A stretch of DNA of 11,899 bases, from NCBI GenBank assembly GCA_002509485.1, contig DAWO01000080.1:1-11899 (forward strand), written 5' to 3'. The translations under genes were made by a program, and so were the position numbers. Each line of letters opens with the position of its first letter. Within the stretch, counting starts at the first letter, position 1. Of this stretch, positions 6,365 through 11,899 are shown piece by piece. The notes under the pieces are model-generated. The model had not been told where the DNA came from. It worked only from the letters and a program-made list of their open reading frames with translations, and searched no databases. The DNA comes from Methanolinea sp. UBA477 (GTDB taxonomy: Archaea; Halobacteriota; Methanomicrobia; Methanomicrobiales; Methanospirillaceae).

Positions 6365-7654
6365 TCAGGTGAAAGCATCACGTATTGCCAACGCCCTGTC
6401 CCGGACGCTCTCCACCTCCTGCCGGACCGGTTCTGCGTGGAGGAGCGCAAGCCTCTGGCCGGACATGATCCCCCTGACGCGGAATTCACTGCCGTGCGGG
6501 AGATTCCCGTCTATAAGGAATATGTGGTCTCCGTCGTCGATAAAGAGCCCATGGCGTGTTGCGATAACTGTCCCGGTCATCTCGATCTCCTCCTGGTGAT
6601 CACCGGGAATGACTCGCAGAAACGATCCTTGCCCCACGTGGAGCTCGACGTCACCGAACCGCCCCTCCCTGGCCTTTCCAAGATAGATATCTGTTCTCTC
6701 TCCGGGCAGGACCGGCATGAGGGCCCGTTCACCCCAGATCACCACCCGGATCTCGCAGTCTCCCCCGGTGATGACGATATTTTTCACGTGGGAGATCTGC
6801 CCGTCCCGTCTTGTGAATGTCCGTGCCGGCTGGACTGACCTGACCGTCCCGCCAACAGAATAGATGCCCTCCTCCCGTATCTCATCAATATTGTTCAGGC
6901 GGTACCCGATTGCCTCTTCACCGGGGCTGATGGTGCTTGTCTCGTCGACAACTAGTTCCCGTGCATCCTGCCGGTATTTCTCGAGTGCACCGGTGATGCG
7001 GATGGAGGAGCCTTCAGGAAGGTTTTCGATGAGTTCGGGCTGCCAGCAGACAAGCCTGCAGAGTTCCTCCTCGATTCCCACGACGGCTTCGCAGAGATCC
7101 ATCGTGGTGCCGTCTCTTCTCGAGACCTGTCGGGGCTCTTCACGTGCAATCAGGCAGACCTCCACGTCCCTCCTCTTCGGCGGGGAGAGTCGGGGCTCGA
7201 CAGAGGTCTGGCACTGGATGTCGCAGACGGCCTTCCGAAGGGCGAGTACATTGATATCACCTCCCGAACGGCCAGTCCGGCGGCCGATGATCTCGAGAAC
7301 ATCTCCGAGATCTATCTCTTCGGCTGCCATGGCCTTCTCGTCCCAGAGCACTGCCCGGACCTGGCCCGTCTCGTCACCGAGGATAAGGTTCGTGACAAGA
7401 CCTTTCTCCCCCTCAGGGCGGAGGAACTCCTTTGCCTCCGATTTTGAGATGACTTTTCCGAAAAAGGAGAAGAGGCTGGATCTTCCATCCAGTGCCTCTA
7501 TCTTCACATGATGCCGGCCGCAGTCTTTCACGACGAGCATCGCGGCGGTCGTCTCGTCGACCATATCGCCGCATTCCTGCATTTTTTCCTCTACACGGCG
7601 CTCGAACTCCTCCCTGCTCAGGAGATCGTCGACCAGTGCGTAGTGAAACTGCAC
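6365..7654 (-). CDS. rpa: Replication protein A, single-stranded DNA-binding protein with several OB folds
   Basis: A 429-residue RPA of the euryarchaeal single-chain type, which binds single-stranded DNA in replication, repair and recombination. A helical N-terminal segment (about 1-55) is followed by repeated OB-fold units at roughly 60-145, 160-245, 262-350 and a shorter one at 355-412. Three of them carry the same strand pattern ending in Trp: VRAVLWDE (99-106), CRLVCWQP (199-206) and IRVVIWGE (302-309). No C-terminal zinc finger is seen, unlike some methanogen RPAs. The start is GTG 7654, with GAGGGAG 4 nt before it; no in-frame ATG nearby fits as well. Only 13 nt separate it from the lysA stop, so it is probably on the dapL-lysA transcript. 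radA follows on the same strand, a sensible functional neighbour. Confidence 0.9.
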   Translation of the reverse strand: MQFHYALVDDLLSREEFERRVEEKMQECGDMVDETTAAMLVVKDCGRHHVKIEALDGRSSLFSFFGKVISKSEAKEFLRPEGEKGLVTNLILGDETGQVRAVLWDEKAMAAEEIDLGDVLEIIGRRTGRSGGDINVLALRKAVCDIQCQTSVEPRLSPPKRRDVEVCLIAREEPRQVSRRDGTTMDLCEAVVGIEEELCRLVCWQPELIENLPEGSSIRITGALEKYRQDARELVVDETSTISPGEEAIGYRLNNIDEIREEGIYSVGGTVRSVQPARTFTRRDGQISHVKNIVITGGDCEIRVVIWGERALMPVLPGERTDIYLGKAREGRFGDVELHVGQGSFLRVIPGDHQEEIEMTGTVIATRHGLFIDDGDHIFLIDGNLPHGSEFRVRGIMSGQRLALLHAEPVRQEVESVRDRALAIRDAFT

Positions 7655-7667
7655 CGCACTCCCTCTG

Positions 7668-8957
7668 TTACCTCTGCCAGGGAGGGGTAACCATCGTCGC
7701 TGTCAGATCGTCAAGCGTCTCGGCTCTCCGCATCAGTGCAGCCTGCCCGTCACGGACCATGACCTCGGCGCACCGGGGCCGGCTGTTGTACTGGGAGGAC
7801 ATGGCAAACCCGTAGGCTCCTGTATCAAGCACGGCGATGAGATCTCCTGTCGCTATCCGGGGAAGCATCCTGTCCGATGCGAGAATGTCGCCGGTTTCGC
7901 AGATCGGCCCGGCGATGGTATAGAGTTCTTCAGGTTTCTCTCCAGCCCTGTTTGCCACCAGCACCTCGTGGTACGAGTCGTACATGGCCGGTCGCACCAG
8001 CAGGTTGAATCCCGCATCCACGTTGACGAACTTCCTGTGGGCATCCTTGACCGAGTTGACCCGTGCCAGGAGCACGGTGGAATCGGAGACGAGTGACCGG
8101 CCCGGCTCCACCCAGAGTTCGGGAGAGATACCTGCCTTCCGGATCCCCTCGAGGAATATGGGGACCACCGCCGCGGCATAGTCTTCAGGCGTCGGAACCG
8201 GATCCGAGTCATGGTGGTAGGGTATACCAAGACCTCCTCCCAGATCGACGAAGTGGAGATTCACGCCCATGGCCGTGAGTTCGGAGACGATCTTCATCAT
8301 CACGCCGGCAGCCCGTGCAAAGGGCTCAATTTCGAGTATCTGCGATCCGATATGGCAGTGTATTCCTACCGGATCGACATTCCTGCACTCGAGCGCCTCC
8401 CGGTAGACGCCGGGGATCAGGTCGTGTGCGATGCCAAACTTGGTCGTGGCAAGCCCTGTCGCAATCTTCGGATGGGTAGGAACTTCCAGGGCAGGGTTTA
8501 CGCGAAAGGCTATGTGTGCGGTTTTTCCGGCGTTCCCTGCGATCTCATCGAGCTGGTGCAGTTCGTCCAGCGAATCGACAGAGACCGGGACATTGTTCGC
8601 TACGGCAAGGGAGAGGTCTTCCCTGCTCTTTGAGCTTCCATTGAAGAGGAGCCCCTCCGGTGGAATTCCCGCCCGTATCCCAAGCAGGAGTTCGCCGGAA
8701 GAGAAGACATCCGCCCCGGCTCCGAGTGCAGCAAGTGTACGCAGGATTGCAAGGTTTCCGTTTGCCTTGGCAGCATAGAGAACCCTGACATCAGGATATC
8801 TCTTCAGTGCTTCCCGGTATTGCCGGAATTTTTCGACAATCCTTGACTCGTCGGTCACGTACAGCGGGGTTCCCCATCTCTCCGCAAGCTCGACCGTATC
8901 TGTGCCCCCGATATGCAGGTGACTGTCCCTGACCGAGAGGTGGGGGGCGAGGTTCAT
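7668..8957 (-). CDS. lysA: Diaminopimelate decarboxylase
   Basis: Fold-type III PLP enzyme, 429 residues, that decarboxylates meso-diaminopimelate to L-lysine, the last step of the pathway. The N-terminal TIM-barrel domain carries the PLP lysine Lys64 in YAAKAN, HCHIGSQ (200-206), the phosphate-binding GGGLGIPY (240-247) and EPGRS (284-288). The C-terminal domain carries ICETGD (352-357), whose Cys353-Glu354 belong to the active site formed across the dimer, and GAYGFAMSSQYN (380-391). All key residues are present. Its ATG overlaps the dapL stop as ATGA (8954-8957), so the two are translationally coupled. The rpa gene follows after 13 nt. Confidence 0.97.
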   Translation of the reverse strand: MNLAPHLSVRDSHLHIGGTDTVELAERWGTPLYVTDESRIVEKFRQYREALKRYPDVRVLYAAKANGNLAILRTLAALGAGADVFSSGELLLGIRAGIPPEGLLFNGSSKSREDLSLAVANNVPVSVDSLDELHQLDEIAGNAGKTAHIAFRVNPALEVPTHPKIATGLATTKFGIAHDLIPGVYREALECRNVDPVGIHCHIGSQILEIEPFARAAGVMMKIVSELTAMGVNLHFVDLGGGLGIPYHHDSDPVPTPEDYAAAVVPIFLEGIRKAGISPELWVEPGRSLVSDSTVLLARVNSVKDAHRKFVNVDAGFNLLVRPAMYDSYHEVLVANRAGEKPEELYTIAGPICETGDILASDRMLPRIATGDLIAVLDTGAYGFAMSSQYNSRPRCAEVMVRDGQAALMRRAETLDDLTATMVTPPWQR

Positions 8958-10102
8958 CCCGTCATCACCTTCATCCGGTCGAGTGCTTCGCGGATCCGTT
9001 CGGTGGACCGCGTGAGAGCGAACCGGACATAGCCTTCACCGGCAGTTCCAAATCCTATGCCCGGGGTAACCACGATTCCCGCCTCGTCAAGCATCCTTGT
9101 CGCGAACTTCATGCAGTCGTCGACGGCCATCCAGACATAGAATGTCGCCTTTGGTGGTTTGACAGAGAAGCCAAGGTCCAAAAGACCTCTCACGAGCAGG
9201 TCCCTTCTCTCCTGGTAGACCGCACATGCATCGCGTATACAGTCCTGGGGCCCGGAAAGCGCTGTGATGGCAGCGTGCTGGACCGCATCGAAGACACCCG
9301 AATCCACGTTGGTCTTGACCCGTCCGAGGCCTGCAATGATCTCCGGATTGCCGACCGCCATCGCGATACGCCAGCCCGTCATGTTGTATGTCTTCGAGAG
9401 GGAATGCATCTCGATTCCAACCTCCATCGCCCCATCCGTTGAGAGAAAAGACGGCGCCCTGTACCCGTCAAAGGTTATCTCGGAGTATGCATTGTCATGG
9501 ACGATGACGATGCCGTATTTTTGGGCGAATTCCACCGCTTCTTCAAAGAAGCCTTCCCTGACAACGGCAGACGTGGGATTGTTGGGGTAATTGAGGTACA
9601 TCAGTCCCGTCGATCTCGCGACATCGGCGGGGATGTCGTCAAGTACCGGAACAAACCCGTTCTCTTCCAGGAGCGGCATCTCGGATACCTTTCCTTCTGC
9701 GAAGAGTGTTGCTGTGCGGTATACCGGGTACCCGGGGCTCGGTACAAGGACATACTGGCCCGGGTTGACGAATGCCTCGGGTACATGGGCGACGCCGTCC
9801 TTTGATCCCATGAGTGCGATGACCTCCTTTTTCGGGTCCAGCGTGACTCCGAACCGGGTTTTGTACCAGTCTGCGACCGCTGAACGGTACTCTGGCATCC
9901 CCGCATATGATGGATAGTGGTGGTTCCGGGGGTCCCGGGCTGCCGTGCAGAGTGAATCGACGATGTGAGGAGGTGTGGGGAGGTCGGGATCCCCCACCCC
10001 AAAGTCGATGACGTCCACGCCTTCCCTGATCTTTTGCGCCTTCATATCGTCGATTCGCGCAAACAGGTAAGGAGGCAGCTGTTCCATTCGTTCTGCGTAC
10101 AT
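8954..10102 (-). CDS. dapL: LL-diaminopimelate aminotransferase
   Basis: PLP aminotransferase, 382 residues, that converts tetrahydrodipicolinate directly to LL-diaminopimelate using glutamate, bypassing acylated intermediates. Marks: the N-terminal RMEQLPPYLFARID typical of the archaeal/DapL2-like group, GVGDPDLPTP (35-44), GSKDGVAH (99-106), NYPNNPT (171-177), HDNAYSE (202-208), the PLP lysine Lys237 in SLSKTYNMTGWR, and the carboxylate-binding Arg360 region. Adjacency to lysA supports DapL over other class I aminotransferases such as a general aspartate/alanine enzyme, which is the main alternative. No ribosome site precedes ATG 10102, and the upstream TATA-like palindrome predicts a transcript start within a few bases of it, so the mRNA may be leaderless. 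First gene of the dapL-lysA-rpa unit. Confidence 0.9.
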   Translation of the reverse strand: MYAERMEQLPPYLFARIDDMKAQKIREGVDVIDFGVGDPDLPTPPHIVDSLCTAARDPRNHHYPSYAGMPEYRSAVADWYKTRFGVTLDPKKEVIALMGSKDGVAHVPEAFVNPGQYVLVPSPGYPVYRTATLFAEGKVSEMPLLEENGFVPVLDDIPADVARSTGLMYLNYPNNPTSAVVREGFFEEAVEFAQKYGIVIVHDNAYSEITFDGYRAPSFLSTDGAMEVGIEMHSLSKTYNMTGWRIAMAVGNPEIIAGLGRVKTNVDSGVFDAVQHAAITALSGPQDCIRDACAVYQERRDLLVRGLLDLGFSVKPPKATFYVWMAVDDCMKFATRMLDEAGIVVTPGIGFGTAGEGYVRFALTRSTERIREALDRMKVMTG

Positions 10103-10126
10103 GCGGGGAATTATTGGGTGGGGACT

Positions 10127-10136
10127 ACATTAATGT
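10127..10136 (-). promoter_or_regulatory. Palindromic TATA-like element before dapL
   Basis: ACATTAATGT is a perfect 10-bp palindrome centred about 30 nt before ATG 10102. Taken as the TATA box it places the start at about 10105, so the transcript would be leaderless. A dyad overlapping a promoter could also bind a regulator; no second copy is seen in the window. Confidence 0.45.
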
Positions 10137-10181
10137 CACCTGTCATGGAACGAAGGGGCCCACCGCACCCGCAAACACACG

Positions 10182-10192
10182 TCTTTATTAAG
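10182..10192 (+). promoter_or_regulatory. TATA-like promoter element of the cutA cluster
   Basis: TCTTTATTAAG lies about 40 nt before ATG 10230. A start near 10213 would give a leader of about 17 nt that contains the cutA ribosome site. Together with the dapL element it explains the 127-nt divergent gap at 10103-10229, in which I see no gene or RNA structure. Confidence 0.5.
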
Positions 10193-10214
10193 CTGTCTCC
10201 TATTGGATATTGCA

Positions 10215-10220
10215 GGAGGG
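10215..10220 (+). promoter_or_regulatory. Ribosome binding site of cutA
   Basis: GGAGGG, 9 nt before ATG 10230, is a strong site and fixes the start of the first gene of the rightward cluster. Confidence 0.75.
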
Positions 10221-10229
10221 ATCTGATCC

Positions 10230-10547
10230 ATGGACGAAAAACCGATAGTTGTACTTACCACGGCCAGCCCCGAGATCGCCGGCGAGATCGCACGCACGCT
10301 CGTGGAGCGGCATCTTGCGGCCTGTGTGAACATGTCCGGTGTTCGTTCCTGTTACCGGTGGGAGGGCGAATTCTGCGAGGAAGAAGAGGTACTCCTCATC
10401 ATCAAGACAGTCGAAGGGAAGGTCGATGCGGTGACGAACGCAATCCTGGCAATCCACAGGTACGAACTTCCCGAGGTCCTGGTGCTTCAGGTGGCATCGG
10501 GTTATGGGCCGTACCTGCAGTGGCTGATAGGGGAGACCACAGAATGA
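10230..10547 (+). CDS. cutA: CutA1-type divalent cation tolerance protein
   Basis: A 105-residue cytoplasmic protein of the CutA1 family, small ferredoxin-like subunits that form very stable trimers. Family marks: ARTLVERHLAACVNM (21-35), the YRWEGEF segment (42-48), EEEVLLIIKT (55-64) and HRYELPEVLVLQVASGYGPYLQWL (76-99, cut here by description only). In bacteria the locus was named for copper tolerance, but the molecular function remains uncertain and a signalling or metal-binding role is debated. It is preceded by a strong ribosome site and promoter, and its stop overlaps the FdhD-like start as ATGA (10544-10547), so it is the lead gene of a coupled cluster with two methanogen proteins of unknown function. 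Confidence 0.93.
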   Translation: MDEKPIVVLTTASPEIAGEIARTLVERHLAACVNMSGVRSCYRWEGEFCEEEEVLLIIKTVEGKVDAVTNAILAIHRYELPEVLVLQVASGYGPYLQWLIGETTE

Positions 10548-11326
10548 GTATCGTTTCCCATACAGGGATCCAGGTCAGGAACGGCCGGGCAAGAGAGATC
10601 GAGGACCGTGTGATCAGGGAGGGACGGTTCAGGCTCTACTTGAACGGCACACTCTATGCGGTGATGGTGGCAAGCGACGACCAGCTCGAAGAGCTCGGCG
10701 CGGGGTTCGTGGTCTGCCAGGGCCTGGCAGAGACCGTTGACAGCGTGCGTGTCGATGGAGACGCCATTCATGTCTCGGCGCCGGTGGCAGGACTTTCCGG
10801 GCGGGAGATGAGCTCTGCAGGGGCGCTCCAGACGACGGCACCCGCGGGGAAGGTCACTTCCGATCTCACACTGACGGTGGCGGATGTCTTCTCGATAACA
10901 GGCGAGATCGAGACGGATCTGTGGAGAGAGACCGGAGGGGTCCACTGTTCCATCCTCTTTTTCCAGGGGGATATCCTCGTGAAGAGCAGTGATGTCGGCC
11001 GGCACAACACCGTCGACAAGGTGGTGGGACATGCCGTGCTTCGGGGAGTCGATCGTTCGCGGTGCGTGATCGGCTGCACGGGCAGGCAGCCAAGAGACAT
11101 GGTGATCAAATATGCCCGGGCAGGCGTTCCGGTTATCATATCACGGGCGGCATCCACCGATAAGGGGATAATGGCGGCACAAGAGGCCGGGATCACCCTG
11201 ATCTGTTTCTCGAGGGACGGGCGGTTCACCGTGTATACCCATCCCCACCGGATTGCTGACCTCGGAAATTATATGGATCAAAAAAGAAAGTCTGGTTATG
11301 GTAACGAGGAGAATGACCTGCAATGA
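10544..11326 (+). CDS. fdhD: FdhD-like protein lacking the CxxC sulfur-transfer loop
   Basis: A 260-residue member of the FdhD/NarQ fold. FdhD carries sulfur from a cysteine desulfurase to the Mo/W-bis-PGD cofactor of formate dehydrogenase. Family marks: the ELGAGFVVCQGL segment (50-61), the TGGVHC segment (130-135), SSDVGRHNTVDKVVGHAV (148-165, family EDVGRHNAxDK), GVPVIISRAAST (194-205) and FTVYTHPHRI (228-237). In the usual position of the CxxC loop, before the TGG segment, I see only SSAGALQTTAP (90-100) with no cysteine. Cysteines remain at 58, 135, 174, 178 and 221; Cys178 lies in IGCTGRQP, where the family has an SGR-type segment. Whether it transfers sulfur is therefore doubtful. An open frame extends back to 9965, but that part runs antisense through dapL and the promoters; ATG 10544, in ATGA overlap with cutA, is the start. 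No formate dehydrogenase gene is in the window. Confidence 0.85.
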   Translation: MSIVSHTGIQVRNGRAREIEDRVIREGRFRLYLNGTLYAVMVASDDQLEELGAGFVVCQGLAETVDSVRVDGDAIHVSAPVAGLSGREMSSAGALQTTAPAGKVTSDLTLTVADVFSITGEIETDLWRETGGVHCSILFFQGDILVKSSDVGRHNTVDKVVGHAVLRGVDRSRCVIGCTGRQPRDMVIKYARAGVPVIISRAASTDKGIMAAQEAGITLICFSRDGRFTVYTHPHRIADLGNYMDQKRKSGYGNEENDLQ

Positions 11327-11808
11327 CGACGAACCCGAAAGGCGATGAAGGGAAGACGGCAGCGCTCGTACTCGGATGTCCCCAGGTGCCTGTGCAGACC
11401 GGGATCGCCCTTTATCTCTCGTACTCACTGAAAAAGGAGGGGATAGAGCCCGTCATCGCGGGCAACAGGGCGGCCAGGGCACTCATAGACATATCCGACC
11501 CCTCCCGCCACTATGTTGAAAAATTCCTTGATCTCGACCTGTATATCGAGCTCCTGGCCGAAAAAAAACAGGATTTTGACTACCATTTTGTATTCATACA
11601 CAACGACGCAGGTGTGAGTTACGCCGCCACCATACAGGCGCTTTCTCCCGCGCCGGTCATTGCGCTCGTATATGGGGAACATTTTCGTGAAGTCTCCGAC
11701 ATGATAGAGTTCCCCTGTGAAAAGATTGCGGCAAAAGCGGTCCATAATCCCATGCCGCTTCGAAGAAAACTGGACGAGGTGTTGCCATGGCTTGTGTCGA
11801 GTCAATGA
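11323..11808 (+). CDS. DUF1890 family methanogen protein of unknown function
   Basis: A 161-residue soluble protein that I recognise as the DUF1890 family, found in methanogens and without an assigned function. Residues 13-60 look like the start of a Rossmann or flavodoxin-like fold: a hydrophobic strand AALVLGCPQVPVQTG (13-27), a helix (28-38) and a second strand PVIAGN (43-48). The conserved-looking Cys19 follows the first strand in LGCPQVPVQ. Later strands are YHFVFIHND (86-94) and PVIALVYG (111-118). Cys132 is the only other cysteine. The start ATG overlaps the FdhD-like stop as ATGA (11323-11326), and GAGGAG lies 11 nt before it. The downstream DUF1894 gene begins inside its last codons. 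Genomic coupling suggests a shared process, but I assign no function. Confidence 0.85.
   Translation: MTTNPKGDEGKTAALVLGCPQVPVQTGIALYLSYSLKKEGIEPVIAGNRAARALIDISDPSRHYVEKFLDLDLYIELLAEKKQDFDYHFVFIHNDAGVSYAATIQALSPAPVIALVYGEHFREVSDMIEFPCEKIAAKAVHNPMPLRRKLDEVLPWLVSSQ
11775..11780 (+). promoter_or_regulatory. Ribosome binding site of the DUF1894 gene
   Basis: GAGGTG, 6 nt before ATG 11787, inside the end of the DUF1890 gene. It favours ATG 11787 over the in-frame ATG at 11805. Confidence 0.6.
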
Positions 11809-11899
11809 ATTACGAGATACTGCTCCGGAACGCATCATTCCGGGAGTGCAGGGATTACGTGCGATCGCATTGTGCCGAATATGTTGACGTCTCCCCCGG
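11787..11899 (+). CDS. DUF1894 family methanogen protein, 3' end outside the window
   Basis: The first 37 codons of a gene cut by the right edge. The product begins MACVESMNYEILLRNASF and continues with RECRDYV, which I recognise as the N-terminus of the DUF1894 family, uncharacterised proteins of methanogens usually seen beside DUF1890. Three cysteines fall in the first 30 residues (3, 21, 29). The gene overlaps the end of the DUF1890 gene by 22 bp in another frame. ATG 11787 is preferred for its ribosome site; ATG 11805, just before the DUF1890 stop, is an alternative. No stop occurs before the edge. Confidence 0.75.
   Translation, partial: MACVESMNYEILLRNASFRECRDYVRSHCAEYVDVSP

Noticed and set aside
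6335..6838. 167-codon open frame on the plus strand across the rpa 3' end
   Set aside because: Opposite-strand shadow of rpa, without a ribosome site or domain.
6864..7511. 215-codon open frame on the plus strand inside rpa
   Set aside because: It is an antisense shadow of a well-supported gene, serine- and arginine-rich with no recognisable motif.
8211..8633. 140-codon open frame on the plus strand inside lysA
   Set aside because: Antisense to conserved LysA motifs; shadow frame caused by codon bias.
10103..10229. Possible riboswitch or small RNA in the largest intergenic gap
   Set aside because: Only promoter-like elements and a ribosome site are visible, the predicted leaders are under 20 nt, and no extended pairing is seen.
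9965..10543. In-frame 193-codon extension upstream of the FdhD-like gene
   Set aside because: It runs antisense through the dapL start, both promoters and the cutA frame, its residues resemble no FdhD N-terminus, and ATG 10544 sits in a standard ATGA overlap.

Overview
This window reads as the chromosome of a methanogenic euryarchaeon, most likely of the order Methanomicrobiales and possibly near Methanoculleus. The supporting evidence is archaeal informational genes (FEN1, RadA, a multi-OB RPA), DapL-type lysine synthesis, an archaeal CDP-alcohol phosphotransferase, an AK6-like kinase and a DUF1890/DUF1894 pair that I know from methanogens. The presenilin-like protease has its catalytic aspartates at positions 162 and 220, as I recall for the crystallised Methanoculleus marisnigri enzyme. 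Control signals are also archaeal: AT-rich TATA-like boxes about 25 nt before probable transcript starts, several near-leaderless genes, GGAGG/GAGGTGAT ribosome sites and T-tract terminators. Genes are packed tightly; the longest gaps are 121 and 127 nt, both explained by promoters and terminators. I see no mobile element, CRISPR array, tRNA or rRNA.

Layout. 1-681 (+): 3' part of a NOG1-like GTPase, cut by the left edge. 649-1536 (-): presenilin-type aspartic protease, whose 3' end overlaps the GTPase by 33 bp. 1597-2937 (+): a small two-helix membrane protein, then FEN1. The protease and the small membrane gene diverge from one palindromic TATA element. 2965-5191 (-): a translationally coupled cluster, in transcription order a HisC-like aminotransferase, an AK6/Fap7-like kinase and a CDP-alcohol phosphotransferase. 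5313-6284 (-): radA with its own promoter and T-tract terminator. 6365-10102 (-): dapL-lysA-rpa, with the lysine genes overlapping and rpa 13 nt later. 10230-11899 (+): cutA, an FdhD-like gene, DUF1890 and DUF1894, every junction overlapping, running off the right edge.

How the genes work together. DapL and LysA cover the aminotransferase step and the final step of the DapL lysine pathway. RPA, RadA and FEN1 are replication and repair proteins spread over two blocks. The rightmost cluster is the most open functionally: it couples a CutA protein and an FdhD homologue without the usual CxxC loop to two uncharacterised methanogen proteins. The protease and its divergent small membrane neighbour form a second interesting pair. 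Most of the rest is ordinary archaeal core genome, and I do not claim an entirely new system.
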